Origin: Phaeobacter piscinae
GTDB taxonomy: Bacteria > Pseudomonadota > Alphaproteobacteria > Rhodobacterales > Rhodobacteraceae
NCBI RefSeq assembly: GCF_002407245.1
Contig: NZ_CP010681.1
Span: 2,914,001-2,978,000 of the forward strand
Direction: 5' to 3'
Length of the DNA: 64,000 nt
Shown: positions 28,276 through 37,432 of the stretch, in pieces
How the letters are laid out: the number at the start of each line of letters is the position of its first letter
Numbering within the stretch: position 1 is the first letter of the stretch
Made by a program: the position numbers and the translations under genes
The notes under the pieces: model-generated
What the model was told of the DNA's origin: nothing
Database searches by the model: none
The model's input: the letters and a program-made list of their open reading frames with translations, nothing else

Positions 28276-29361
28276 TCAGCCCTCTCTCTTTTCAAAGTCG
28301 ATACGCGGATCGACAATCACATACATGATGTCGGAGATAATCCCGACCACGAGGCTCATCAGTCCGAAAATAAACAACGTACCAAAGATCACCGGATAAT
28401 CGCGCGCCACCGCGGCCTCAAACCCCAGGCGCCCCAGACCGTCGAGAGAGAAAATCGTCTCAATGATCAGGCTGCCGGAGAAGAAGACCCCGATAAAAAC
28501 CGCCGGAAAGCCCGCAATGACGATCAGCATCGCATTGCGGAACACATGACCATAAAGCACCCGCCGCTCGCTCAGCCCCTTGGCGCGGGCGGTCATCACA
28601 TATTGCTTCTTGATCTCATCCAGGAACGAATTTTTGGTCAGCAGTGTCAGCGTGGCAAAGGCCGAAATGGTCGAGGCCACAACCGGCAGCGTGATGTGCC
28701 AGAAGTAGTCGGCGATCTTACCGAAAAGGCTGAGGTTTTCCCAGTTGTCAGAGGTCAGCCCCCGCAGCGGGAAAATCTGCCAATAGGACCCGCCGGCAAA
28801 CAACACCAAGAGCAGGATTGCAAACAGAAAACCGGGGATTGCATAGGCGGCGATGATCAGACCGCTGGTCCATGTATCAAACCGACTGCCGTCCCGCAGA
28901 GCCTTGCGGATGCCCAATGGGATGGAAATCAGATAGGCGATTAATGTCGACCAAAGCCCCAGCGAGATTGACACCGGCATCTTCTCCAGAACCAGATCCA
29001 TCACATCAATCTTGCGGAAATAGCTCTCACCGAAGTCAAAGCGCATGTAGTTGCCGAGCATGAGGAAAAACCGCTCCAACGGCGGTTTGTCCAAGCCATA
29101 CTGCTGCTCCAGCTCTGCGATCAACTCAGGCGGCAACCCTTGTCGACCAGCGTAATTGTCATTGGCTGCGATGGCCTCTCCGCCAGCGTCACCGCCGCCC
29201 CCGGCGAATCCCTCGAATACATCGCCGCCGCCTTCCAGCTGTGCAATCATCTGTTCGACCGGACCACCCGGCACAAATTGCACCAGAGCGAAATTGATAA
29301 CGAGGATCCCGAACAGCGTCGGGATCACCAGGAGAAAACGTCTAAGGATATAGGCTGCCAT
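28276..29361 (-). CDS. yejB: Peptide ABC transporter permease (YejB-like)
   Basis: A 361-residue DppB/OppB-family permease. [20 protein letters not shown] is the first helix, and a Gly-rich periplasmic insertion ([20 protein letters not shown]) precedes GQRQ-like dimer sequences. The EAA loop is [19 protein letters not shown]. It forms the channel with YejE and sits 9 bp after yejA. Confidence 0.92.
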   Translation of the reverse strand: MAAYILRRFLLVIPTLFGILVINFALVQFVPGGPVEQMIAQLEGGGDVFEGFAGGGGDAGGEAIAANDNYAGRQGLPPELIAELEQQYGLDKPPLERFFLMLGNYMRFDFGESYFRKIDVMDLVLEKMPVSISLGLWSTLIAYLISIPLGIRKALRDGSRFDTWTSGLIIAAYAIPGFLFAILLLVLFAGGSYWQIFPLRGLTSDNWENLSLFGKIADYFWHITLPVVASTISAFATLTLLTKNSFLDEIKKQYVMTARAKGLSERRVLYGHVFRNAMLIVIAGFPAVFIGVFFSGSLIIETIFSLDGLGRLGFEAAVARDYPVIFGTLFIFGLMSLVVGIISDIMYVIVDPRIDFEKREG

Positions 29362-29370
29362 GTCAGGCGC

Positions 29371-31293
29371 TTACCGCAACGCGCCAGAGGATTTCAATGC
29401 CGCTTCTTTCTCGGCGTTGACCCACCAGACATCGCGCAGCCCCAGATCGAACAACGGCAAGGTCTCGGGCTGCTCATAGAAATTCCAATAGGCCACCCAA
29501 TTCACATCCAGATACCAGGTGGGAACCATAAATCGCTTGGCCCGAAGAACGCGGTCCAACGCACGCACATTGGCGTAGAGCTCTTCCTGATCTTCCGCCT
29601 TTACGATGGCACCAATCAGCGTATCAACCGCCGGATCCGCCATCCCCGCCGGGTTAAACACGGAAAACTCATGCGCATCGGATCCAAACTGCTGGTACAA
29701 CCCGGTCGAGGGCTGCAGGTACTTTGGATAGGCGAAGGTGATCATATCGAAGTCTTTTTCACGGCGACGGCTGGTATATTGCGCGAAATCAACCCGGTTA
29801 GAGATGGCATCCACCCCCATCTGCCGCAGGTTGGCGATATAGGGCTGCACGATTCGCTCAATCGTGGGCGAATCGATCAGAAATTCCAGTTTCAGCACTT
29901 CTCCCTTGGCATCGCGGCGCAACCCGTCATCGCCAACAGCCCAGCCCGCCTCATCCAGCAGTTTCATCGCCCGGCGCAGGTTGCGCCGATCCGCTGGCCG
30001 CGCAGGTTTTGAACTATGCGCCATTACTGGCTCACTTGTCAGCAGCGCCGGGTCAATCTGATCACCCAGATCCTGCAACACCTCCAATTCGCGCCCCTTT
30101 GGGAGCCCCTTTGCTTCAAGAGCTGAATCCTGCCAGAACGAATGGCGCTGCGCGAACAGCCCATATTGCAGGCTGTCGTTGGTCCATTCAAAATTATAGG
30201 CAAGCTGGATCGCTTCACGAACGCGGGGATCCTGAAATTTGGGGCGTAGGAGGTTCATCACAAACCCGCTGGCAGCGGGAACATTACCATCGGGGAATTC
30301 CCCCTTCACCACATCGCCCTCTTTAACCGCGTCAAACCCGTAGGCAGTGGCCCAGCTCTTGGAGCTGTTCTCCGGGCGCATGGTGTAGACCCCGGCCTTG
30401 AACCCTTCCATCGCGGCAACGCTATCGCCGAAATACTCAATCCGAATGCGATCGTAGTTGTGGCGCCCCACATTTACATTCACGTCGTTGCCCCAGTAAT
30501 CAGGGCTGCGTTTATAGACGATACGCTGGTTCACGTCAGCACTTTCGAGCACATATGGACCAGACCCGATCCCTGGGTCCAATCGCGGCTCATCCAGACG
30601 CCGGTTTTCCGGATCTGCCTCAAACCAGGCCTTGGAAAACACCGAGGTTCCACCAACCTGTGTGATCATTGCCCGGCGCGGGAAATCCGGCGAGAAATAG
30701 AACTTCACCCGATGCGGCCCCAGCACTTCGGCCTTGGGAATGCGCTTTTTGACGGCCTCCGCGTAGGATTGCAGCCCCTGCTCCAATAGAAGGTTGTGCG
30801 AAAAGACAACATCCTCAGCCGTGACGGGCGTCCCATCAGAAAACCGTGCTTCAGGGCGCATGTTGAAAATCACCCAGTCCTGGCTCTCCGGATACTCCAG
30901 ACTCTCGGCCAGCAGACCATAGTAGGATCCCGGTTCATCGTAGGAGCCTATCATCAGCGATTCAAAATGATCAGCCGACATGGCGCCCCCACGGCCCTTA
31001 CGGGTGTAGGGGTTCATACTGTCGAAGGTTCCAACCGCAGAGAGAGACAGCTCGCCGCCTTTCGGGGCCTCAGGATTGACGTAGTCGAAGTGGGCAAAGC
31101 CTTCGGGATATTTCAACTCTCCGAATTCAGTGAAACCGTGACTTTTGATCACCCGCTCCTCAGCAAAGGCCAGCGAGGCCGCCATCGCGCAGATGATGAG
31201 CGTGGCAAACCCTGTCATCACGATGCGAAAAAATGGTTGCGGATCAACCACTCGGGCCGAAACGGCGCGGCGGGGTGCGGTGGGCGTCTTCAT
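29371..31293 (-). CDS. yejA: Peptide ABC transporter periplasmic substrate-binding protein (YejA-like)
   Basis: A 640-residue family 5 solute-binding protein. An N-terminal signal segment (RIVMTGFATLIICAMAASLAFA) ends before EERVIKSHGFTEFGELKYPEGF, the YejA-type mature start; GGELSLSAVGTFDSMNPYTRKG is the SBP_bac_5 entry. It probably delivers oligopeptides to YejBE. The ATG at 31293 has GGAGG nine bases upstream; an extension to 31347 is less likely. First gene of a tight yejABEF operon. Confidence 0.92.
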   Translation of the reverse strand: MKTPTAPRRAVSARVVDPQPFFRIVMTGFATLIICAMAASLAFAEERVIKSHGFTEFGELKYPEGFAHFDYVNPEAPKGGELSLSAVGTFDSMNPYTRKGRGGAMSADHFESLMIGSYDEPGSYYGLLAESLEYPESQDWVIFNMRPEARFSDGTPVTAEDVVFSHNLLLEQGLQSYAEAVKKRIPKAEVLGPHRVKFYFSPDFPRRAMITQVGGTSVFSKAWFEADPENRRLDEPRLDPGIGSGPYVLESADVNQRIVYKRSPDYWGNDVNVNVGRHNYDRIRIEYFGDSVAAMEGFKAGVYTMRPENSSKSWATAYGFDAVKEGDVVKGEFPDGNVPAASGFVMNLLRPKFQDPRVREAIQLAYNFEWTNDSLQYGLFAQRHSFWQDSALEAKGLPKGRELEVLQDLGDQIDPALLTSEPVMAHSSKPARPADRRNLRRAMKLLDEAGWAVGDDGLRRDAKGEVLKLEFLIDSPTIERIVQPYIANLRQMGVDAISNRVDFAQYTSRRREKDFDMITFAYPKYLQPSTGLYQQFGSDAHEFSVFNPAGMADPAVDTLIGAIVKAEDQEELYANVRALDRVLRAKRFMVPTWYLDVNWVAYWNFYEQPETLPLFDLGLRDVWWVNAEKEAALKSSGALR

Positions 31294-31478
31294 CTGCCAA
31301 TACCTCCATTGTCCGGCGTTCGCTGCCAGGATCATTGTCTGACCCAAAGCTAAGCGGCTGCCCCCCTAACATTCAAGTTCAGATTGGCTGAATTTCCCGT
31401 GTGTCAAGAACCGAAGGGGCATGAAATTGCCAAGTCGCGGTCGACCCTGATCACTTCTGCGCCGCTCACCCCTTAAAC

Positions 31479-31515
31479 GGAAAAAGACCACGCCGAATGG
31501 CGCGGTCTCCTTATT
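31479..31515 (-). terminator. Terminator after cytochrome c552 gene
   Basis: On the minus strand GACCGCGCC-ATTC-GGCGTGGTC (one wobble pair) is followed by TTTTTCC, about 20 bp after the stop codon. Confidence 0.78.
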
Positions 31516-31535
31516 CTGTCAAAAGTCGATGAAAA

Positions 31536-32039
31536 TCAGTCGTCGAGGCTGTCGAGATAGGCGATCAGGTTCACCCGATCCTTCTGCTTCTTCAGCCCGC
31601 TGAAGCTCATGGTGGTGCCCGGCGCGTATTGCGACGGTTTGGTCAGGAAGGCATCCAGCTCTTCTGCTGTCCATTCACCGCCAAGACCGGCCAGAGTGGC
31701 AGAGTATCCAAAGCCATCCGCTGCGGCGATCGGACGATCAACCACCCCATAGAGATAGGGGCCAGTGGCGTTTTCACCGGCTTCGAGTTTGTGGCAGGCG
31801 GAGCATTTCTTGAAGACCTTGGCACCTTTGCCAACGTCTGCAGCGGCCATCAGTTCACCAAAGTCTACGACTTCAGCAACTTCTTCCGCACCTGCCTCTT
31901 CCACTTCAATCACATAAGAAGCCTCGCCATGGCTTTCGGTATGATAGAGTTCCTCTGCGGCCCATTTGCCCAGGAGGAACACGAGGAACGCGCCGCAAAC
32001 GCCTGCGGTCGCTTTGGTAAGGGTCATCGTGTCAAACAT
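31536..32039 (-). CDS. cycM: Membrane-anchored cytochrome c552 (CycM-like)
   Basis: A 167-residue class I cytochrome c kept in the membrane by an uncleaved N-terminal helix (TLTKATAGVCGAFLVFLLGKW). An acidic linker, the haem site CSACH and the axial-Met region APGTTMSFSGLKKQKDRVNLI follow. Such cytochromes carry electrons from the bc1 complex to terminal oxidases, so it is a likely partner of the oxidases encoded nearby. It is divergent from pheA. Confidence 0.9.
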   Translation of the reverse strand: MFDTMTLTKATAGVCGAFLVFLLGKWAAEELYHTESHGEASYVIEVEEAGAEEVAEVVDFGELMAAADVGKGAKVFKKCSACHKLEAGENATGPYLYGVVDRPIAAADGFGYSATLAGLGGEWTAEELDAFLTKPSQYAPGTTMSFSGLKKQKDRVNLIAYLDSLDD

Positions 32040-32158
32040 GATCGCGAGTCCATTTCAGCTGTCTGGGAGGGTGTCTAAGGCTTCCCCTCTCAAGTGGCAA
32101 GGTATAGACAGCGCGACGAAACGCCCGTTTTTTGAAGTTTTGCACGGATGTCGCAGTT

Positions 32159-32992
32159 ATGACCCAGAGAATTGCCATTCAGGGGGAGCTTGGCTCCTAC
32201 AGCCACGAAGCCTGCCGCAAGGAACGCCCTGACATGGACGTGCTGCCCTGCCGCAATTTCGAGGACGCCATTGACGCCGTGCGCAGCGGCGCCGCTGAGC
32301 TGGCCATGCTCCCGGTGGAGAATTCCACCTATGGGCGCGTTGCCGACATTCACCGCCTGCTGCCGCACAGTGGTCTTCATATCATCGACGAAGCCTTTGT
32401 GCGCGTGCATATCAATCTTCTTGGCGTACCGGGCGCGCAGCTTGAAGACGTCAAAGAGGCGCATTCGCATCTCGTGCTGCTGCCGCAATGTGCACGGTTT
32501 CTAAGCGAAAACAACATCCACGGCCGTGTCAGCCCCGACAATGCCCGCGCTGCCCGTGACGTGGCCGAACAAGGGGACAAGACCCACGCCGCGCTGGCCA
32601 GTGAACTGGCTGGCGAGATCTACGGTCTGGAGGTGCTGGCCCGCCATATCGAGGATCATGGCAATAACACCACCCGTTTCCTGACCATGTCGCGCGAGCC
32701 GAATATGGACCGCCGGGGCAACCATGGCATGATCACCAGCTTCGTCTTCCAGGTTCGCAACATACCCGCCGCACTCTACAAAGCGATGGGTGGCTTTGCG
32801 ACCAATGGCATCAACATGACAAAGCTCGAGAGCTACATGGTCGACGGGTCCTTCACCGCGACCCAGTTCTATGCTGATATTGATGGCCATCCGGACGATC
32901 CCAATGTCCGCCTCGCCATGGATGAACTGGCCTATTTCACCACAAACATCGAAATCCTGGGAGTCTACCCGGCGAATGACGATCGTTTCTGA
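32159..32992 (+). CDS. pheA: Prephenate dehydratase
   Basis: Converts prephenate to phenylpyruvate in phenylalanine synthesis. It has 277 residues. The catalytic domain opens IAIQGELGSYSHEA and has NNTTRFLTMSR with the TRF motif essential for catalysis. A C-terminal ACT domain (residues about 195-275) contains KLESYMVDGSFTATQFYADI, the Phe-binding ESxx motif. There is no chorismate mutase domain. The ATG at 32159 is chosen by protein alignment; the ribosome site is weak. Feedback inhibition by Phe is expected. Confidence 0.93.
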   Translation: MTQRIAIQGELGSYSHEACRKERPDMDVLPCRNFEDAIDAVRSGAAELAMLPVENSTYGRVADIHRLLPHSGLHIIDEAFVRVHINLLGVPGAQLEDVKEAHSHLVLLPQCARFLSENNIHGRVSPDNARAARDVAEQGDKTHAALASELAGEIYGLEVLARHIEDHGNNTTRFLTMSREPNMDRRGNHGMITSFVFQVRNIPAALYKAMGGFATNGINMTKLESYMVDGSFTATQFYADIDGHPDDPNVRLAMDELAYFTTNIEILGVYPANDDRF

Positions 32993-33005
32993 TCTGCAAT
33001 TCGCG

Positions 33006-33473
33006 TCAGGCGGAGCGGCCAACCCGGTCTTCGGTCTGTTTGGCAAACTCGGACACGCGTTTCTTGAAGCCGCGGTTCAATTTGCTGCGCGCCAGCTTCA
33101 GGGACTGAACCATCAAACGCCCCGACAGCGTCTTGGGTGTCAGCGATAAGGTCACCGACAAGCGGGTGCGCTGCGGCGACAGGGCCAGCAACTCGATATC
33201 CATCGCGCCATCCAGGCCGCTGCCTGTGCCGGTCAGCACCATCTGTGTCACAGGTTCATAAGTGCTGAGCGATAGGTGCAGATTGCGTTTCTTGCCGCGA
33301 AACTGGAACTCGATCTCCCAGGCCAGCCCGTTTTCGGGGTGATGAACATCCCCCATCCGCTGCACATCCACACCCCGACGCAGCGCCATACGCTCCATGT
33401 TTTCGAAATCTGCGATTGATCGAAAGACTTCTGCAATTGGTGCGTCGATGTCTTCTTTGCTGGAAAAATCCAT
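33006..33473 (-). CDS. SRPBCC (START/Bet v1-fold) family protein
   Basis: A 155-residue soluble protein starting MDFSSKEDIDAPIAEVFRSI, the usual entrance of polyketide-cyclase/START-like folds that bind hydrophobic ligands. The ligand and role are unknown. The ATG at 33473 has AGGA upstream; a 24-residue extension is unlikely. The C terminus is basic (KLNRGFKKRVSEF). It follows nudC by 68 bp on the same strand and ends 13 bp from the convergent pheA stop. Confidence 0.75.
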   Translation of the reverse strand: MDFSSKEDIDAPIAEVFRSIADFENMERMALRRGVDVQRMGDVHHPENGLAWEIEFQFRGKKRNLHLSLSTYEPVTQMVLTGTGSGLDGAMDIELLALSPQRTRLSVTLSLTPKTLSGRLMVQSLKLARSKLNRGFKKRVSEFAKQTEDRVGRSA

Positions 33474-33541
33474 GGGCGTCCTGTTGTTACAGCGGATCGG
33501 AAAATCCGATGGCGGTCTTGTACTGACTGCTACTATTCGTC

Positions 33542-34546
33542 TCAATCCAGCGTATCTGCAAGCCAGTTCTGCAACAGAAAATGCGCAATTGCACCTTTGC
33601 GCGGCTGGCGAATATCGGGGTGCTCCCCTTCGAATACCGTCATCATATCTTGACGTGAGACCCAGATCGCATCTTCGATCTCTTTGGGATCAATGGTGAT
33701 CTCACGCCCCAGCGCCTCGCCCGCGCAGCCGAACATCAGCGACATTGGAAATGGCCAGGGCTGACTGGACAGATAGCTGACGGCACCGACCTCTACGCCG
33801 GTCTCTTCCGCAGTCTCACGCCGCACAGCGGCCTCCAGTGTTTCGCCTGGTTCCACGAACCCGGCCAGCAGGGAATACATCCCCTCGGGCCATCCCGGCG
33901 ACCGCCCGACCAGTACCGCATCGCCATGCGTGATCAACATGATCACGACGGGATCAGTGCGCGGAAAATGCGCGGCGTCACAGCTGGGGCAGACCCGCTG
34001 CCACCCCGCCTGCGCCATATCGCTTTTGGCACCACAGCAGGCACAATACCCATGCGAATGATGCCAGCCAAACACCGCCCGTGCGGTCGCCGCAAGTTCT
34101 GCGTCCTCGCGGCTGAGCTGCGCCATGATGCGGCGCAGTTCGACAAATCCAGTGCCCTGCGGCAGATCCGGATGCCGCTGCTCGCTGCTGTCCACAAAGC
34201 CAAGCAGCGCTGTATCGTCAAGGTTGTCCGGCTGCCAATCACTGATATCAACCGAGAATCGTGCCCGCCCTGCTGTACAGATCCCGAGGAAGACAGCACC
34301 CGCCGCCGCGCCCGTGACCATAGGATGATCGGGCCGGATCCAGGCCAGAGCCTCAGGGACAATCGCACTGTCTGATGCCACGGCAACCTCTGAAGGCAGG
34401 GTGCACAATGGCTTTCCACGCCAGATCAACAAGATACGACAGTTCCCACCTTTCCACAGCGCAGCCAAAGCCGCAGGATCGTCCCTGAGATGCGCCGCCC
34501 GGTCCAAACCACTGCCGCCAAATGTCACCTGTTCTGCCTGTCGCAT
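33542..34546 (-). CDS. nudC: NAD(+) diphosphatase / RNA decapping Nudix hydrolase NudC
   Basis: Hydrolyses NAD(H) and removes 5' NAD caps from RNA. It has 334 residues: an N-terminal domain, a zinc ribbon (CACC...CPSC) and a Nudix box (GFVEPGETLEAAVRRETAEE, then TG) followed by SQPWPFPMS, the NudC-specific tail motif. The ATG at 34546 has GAGGG upstream. A 21-bp palindromic site lies 65 bp upstream and is the only regulatory-looking element seen. Confidence 0.93.
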   Translation of the reverse strand: MRQAEQVTFGGSGLDRAAHLRDDPAALAALWKGGNCRILLIWRGKPLCTLPSEVAVASDSAIVPEALAWIRPDHPMVTGAAAGAVFLGICTAGRARFSVDISDWQPDNLDDTALLGFVDSSEQRHPDLPQGTGFVELRRIMAQLSREDAELAATARAVFGWHHSHGYCACCGAKSDMAQAGWQRVCPSCDAAHFPRTDPVVIMLITHGDAVLVGRSPGWPEGMYSLLAGFVEPGETLEAAVRRETAEETGVEVGAVSYLSSQPWPFPMSLMFGCAGEALGREITIDPKEIEDAIWVSRQDMMTVFEGEHPDIRQPRKGAIAHFLLQNWLADTLD

Positions 34547-34858
34547 CGCGCCCTCTAATTCTACGTCTGCGCACACATGCGCCACTCCACCTGAAATCGT
34601 CGCAAGAATGCAACTTTAGGGTGTAAAGTTGTTTCCTCTACGCCACAGTAACCTAGAAAGTTCTGGCCCTGCCTAGCGGGTGAAAACCCTAATTCCGCAG
34701 CATCTCAAGAGGAAAGCAACACGATTGAATAGAATTCTCAGCAATAAGCGGCTTTCGAGTGTCACATTTGATTGCTTCAAAGAGGCAAACAGGCTTGTTA
34801 ATAAATTGGCAACCAACGCCACCTCGGGATTTACCGTGCGACCTCTAAGAAATACCAA
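34547..34858. other. AT-rich intergenic region between nudC and the nucleotidase gene
   Basis: A divergent promoter region clearly richer in A/T than its surroundings. It holds a perfect inverted repeat at 34611-34631. A 60-codon plus-strand frame (34680-34862) starting with GTG overlaps the next ATG, but it has no ribosome site and no recognisable family, so it is not called a gene. Confidence 0.5.
34611..34631. promoter_or_regulatory. Perfect 8-bp inverted repeat, possible operator
   Basis: CAACTTTA (34611-34618) and TAAAGTTG (34624-34631) are exact complements around GGGTG. It lies between divergent nudC and the 5'-nucleotidase-like gene. A short hairpin followed by TTTCC could also act as a weak terminator, but no gene ends there. 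Confidence 0.5.
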
Positions 34859-36730
34859 ATGACAGGATCGGATAAAGCCGAAGACAGTAAGGTCGGATCC
34901 CTGCGTATTCTGGCGACCACAGATCTTCACGCAAACCTGCTCAGTCACGATTATTATTCCGATCAACCTGATCCTGCGCTGGGGCTTTCGCGTGTGGCCA
35001 CGCTGATCGCTCAGGCGCGCCGCGAGGCGGCCGCAAACGGTGCTGTCACCCTGCTTCTGGACAATGGCGACAGCATATTCGGAACCCCGATTGCAGAGCG
35101 CCCGCTAGAGCTCAGTGAGGTCCGCCCTGCACCGGTTGCACGCGCGTTTGATCTGCTCAACTATGACGCCATCGGCCTTGGAAATCATGACTTCGACTTT
35201 GGATTGGATCAGTTGCGACAGGCGCTGCTTCGGATCAACTGTCCGGTCCTGTGTTCCAATATGCGAGCCCTGAACCCGCAGCTGTCACTGCCGTTCTGTC
35301 AGTCTGCCGTATTGGAGCGCGTGCTTCCTGGTGCCGACAATACTGCGCCGCTGCGAATCGGACTGCTGTCGGTCCTGCCGATGCAAACACTCAAATGGGC
35401 AGCCCATGCTTTGCACGGCAAAGTTACTATTGATGACATGGTGCAATCGGCGAGCAAGCACTCTGCGGCGCTACGGAGGAACGGCTGCGATATTGTCGTG
35501 GCTCTGGCCCACACTGGAATCGGGGAAACAGGCGCCGCCTATGGCATCGAGAATGCCCTTCATCCGCTTGCCAACCTTGGCTCCTTGGACGCTATCATTG
35601 GCGGTCACACACACCTGACGCTGCCTGATCCGCGGCATCCAGTTTCGGTCCCGATTGTCATGCCGGGTGCCCATGGCTCGCATCTCGGAGTGATCGATCT
35701 GAGTATTAGGCTCAGCACAGGTCGCTGGGAGGTGACCTATGCCTCCAGTGCGCTCCGCCCTATTGCAGAACGCAGGCCGACCTGTGACACGGACAGTGTT
35801 CTGACCCCCCTAGTCGACGAAGACACCTCGGTCATAGAGGCTCTCGCAGAAGATCATGCCGAAACACGAAGCCGCATGGCGCAACCTGTCGGACGCACGA
35901 GCCAACCGCTGCATTCCTATTTTACCTTTCTTGGACACGATCAAGCGCTGGCGCTGGTGGCTCGGGCACAGGCCGCTGCGGTTCGCCCGGCCCTGACAGA
36001 TACTGTGGCAAGCAATCTGCCACTGCTTTCTGCTGCGGCGCCTGGAAAGTTCGGCGCGCGCTCTGGTCCGTCGAACTATACCGATGTGCCGGTTGGACAG
36101 ATGTATATGCGCCATGTCGTCGATATCCAGCCGTTCCCAAATGAGCTACGCACAGTGGTTCTGAATGGCGCCCAATTGCGCGCCTGGCTGGAGATGTCGG
36201 CCGGATTGTTCAATCAGATCGCGCCGGGCTCAACTGGTGAACCATTGCTTGACAATGACCGGGCTGGCCACAACTTCGACGTTATTTTTGGTGTTCAATA
36301 TGATATCGATGTGTCCGCACCGGCGAGGTTTGCAATCGATGGCGAGTTGGCCAATCCCGACAGCCATCGAATTCGCAACCTCCGCTGGAAGGGAGCGCCA
36401 GTGCGCGACAGCCAGCATTTCGCAGTCGCAGTCAGCAGCTATCGCATCGGTGGTGGCGGCAATTTCGCCATGGCCCAGTCCGCCACGCCGCTGCCGATCC
36501 CCCCATTACGGGTCAGAGACGTGATCCGTGACTATGTGGCCGGGCGTCTCGACCGTGACCCATTGGAACACGCACCTGCGCCCTGGCGCCTGGTCAGCCA
36601 CGCCTCCACCGAGGCCGAGATCTTTACCGGCCCCGGGGCCCGCGCTTATCTCAGCGATCTTGATCCGTCCCGCCACAGCCTGCGTGGTACCACGCCCGAC
36701 GGGTTCTTGCGGATTGGCGTCAGATTGTAA
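34859..36730 (+). CDS. 5'-nucleotidase / 2',3'-cyclic phosphodiesterase family metallophosphatase
   Basis: A 623-residue two-domain enzyme of the UshA/CpdB family. The N-terminal metallophosphoesterase has ATTDLHANL, LDNGDSIFG, GLGNHDFDFG and GGHTHLTLPDP, which are the dinuclear metal ligands. The C-terminal domain (from about 400) carries the 5'-nucleotidase substrate-binding region with SSYRIGGGGNFAM. Unlike CpdB there is no signal peptide with this start, so the protein is either cytoplasmic or the true start lies in the AT-rich upstream region. The ribosome site at 34859 is poor. Confidence 0.85.
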   Translation: MTGSDKAEDSKVGSLRILATTDLHANLLSHDYYSDQPDPALGLSRVATLIAQARREAAANGAVTLLLDNGDSIFGTPIAERPLELSEVRPAPVARAFDLLNYDAIGLGNHDFDFGLDQLRQALLRINCPVLCSNMRALNPQLSLPFCQSAVLERVLPGADNTAPLRIGLLSVLPMQTLKWAAHALHGKVTIDDMVQSASKHSAALRRNGCDIVVALAHTGIGETGAAYGIENALHPLANLGSLDAIIGGHTHLTLPDPRHPVSVPIVMPGAHGSHLGVIDLSIRLSTGRWEVTYASSALRPIAERRPTCDTDSVLTPLVDEDTSVIEALAEDHAETRSRMAQPVGRTSQPLHSYFTFLGHDQALALVARAQAAAVRPALTDTVASNLPLLSAAAPGKFGARSGPSNYTDVPVGQMYMRHVVDIQPFPNELRTVVLNGAQLRAWLEMSAGLFNQIAPGSTGEPLLDNDRAGHNFDVIFGVQYDIDVSAPARFAIDGELANPDSHRIRNLRWKGAPVRDSQHFAVAVSSYRIGGGGNFAMAQSATPLPIPPLRVRDVIRDYVAGRLDRDPLEHAPAPWRLVSHASTEAEIFTGPGARAYLSDLDPSRHSLRGTTPDGFLRIGVRL

Positions 36731-36785
36731 GGTCAGAGCATATGATGCACCTCGTCGCTCCGTTTACATTGCGCATCGCACGGGC

Positions 36786-36814
36786 TTGCCATTCTCCGCC
36801 TGCCCTCCTATATC
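36786..36814 (+). promoter_or_regulatory. Sigma-70 promoter of the SRP RNA gene
   Basis: A -35 TTGCCA (36786-36791), exactly 17 bp of spacer, and a -10 TATATC (36809-36814) place the start at about 36820, which coincides with the first base-paired residue of the SRP RNA. Confidence 0.75.
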
Positions 36815-36819
36815 GGGGT

Positions 36820-36917
36820 CGAGAGGTTGGCGCGGGCAAGCGCCTCGCCAACCTGGTCAGATCCGGAAGGAAGCAGCCACAACGAGCCCCGCTTGGGTCG
36901 ATGTCCAACCTCTCACC
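36820..36917 (+). ncRNA. ffs: Signal recognition particle 4.5S RNA
   Basis: Small bacterial SRP RNA that pairs with Ffh for co-translational membrane targeting. The 5' GAGAGGTTGG (36821-36830) pairs fully with CCAACCTCTC (36905-36914). The apical domain contains the universal GGTCAGATCCGGAAGGAAGC (from 36855), with the GGAA tetraloop and the asymmetric loop that binds the Ffh M domain. A T/C-rich tract follows. Roughly 97 nt, typical for alphaproteobacteria. Confidence 0.92.
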
Positions 36918-37117
36918 TTTCCCTTTCTTATGAGATGACTGGTCGGCGGCAGTGAGCGCAAAGCATCACTTCCGCATAAGAGATGCTAGGCAGCACAATA
37001 TATAGATACCGCTGAACCGGCAGCACAATCTGTAGCGCCAGTACGGGTCAGTAATTCCGGGACATACCCGACGATATGCTTGACGACTCGCCCCCGCCCC
37101 CGCTAGCTCTTCGATAG

Positions 37118-37335
37118 ATGGTTCCTGTATCGCCTTCGGGTGGTCAGGATGAAAAGGGAACACGGTGCGAGATGGCAGACTTGCCAGATCAATGCCGCGA
37201 CTGCCCCCGCAACTGTAAGCGGTGAGCGACCCCGGATTATGCCACTGATGCCGAGGTCCATATGGACCTGCCGCATTGGGAAGGCACCGGTGTTGTGACG
37301 ACCCGCGAGTCAGGAGACCTGCCATCAGACAAGAA
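37118..37335 (+). promoter_or_regulatory. Cobalamin (B12) riboswitch
   Basis: The conserved core reads AAAAGGGAACACGGTG, then ACTGCCCCCGCAACTGTAAG, then GCCACTG, then GGGAAGGC, with the B12 box AGTCAGGAGACCTGCC at 37308-37323. The full set of helices in the right order makes this an adenosyl- or related cobalamin aptamer. It controls the DUF1636 gene 100 bp downstream. Confidence 0.93.
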
Positions 37336-37409
37336 ACTCGAAACCAGGCGGGGTGTTCTGGCAGGGTCTGCATGTCTGCCCATTGGCCTGCCAGCTCTGA
37401 CCATTCATC

Positions 37410-37428
37410 CCCTCCTTCGCGCGGAGGG
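37410..37428 (+). promoter_or_regulatory. Shine-Dalgarno-sequestering hairpin, riboswitch expression platform
   Basis: CCCTCC (37410-37415) pairs perfectly with GGAGGG (37423-37428), which is the ribosome site of the ATG at 37433. The 7-base loop is TTCGCGC. No U-tract follows, so control is probably translational. Confidence 0.75.
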
Positions 37429-37432
37429 CGCA

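Noticed and set aside
34680..34862. 60-codon frame overlapping the nucleotidase start by ATGA
   Set aside because: Starts with GTG without a ribosome site; AT-rich, with no recognisable family.
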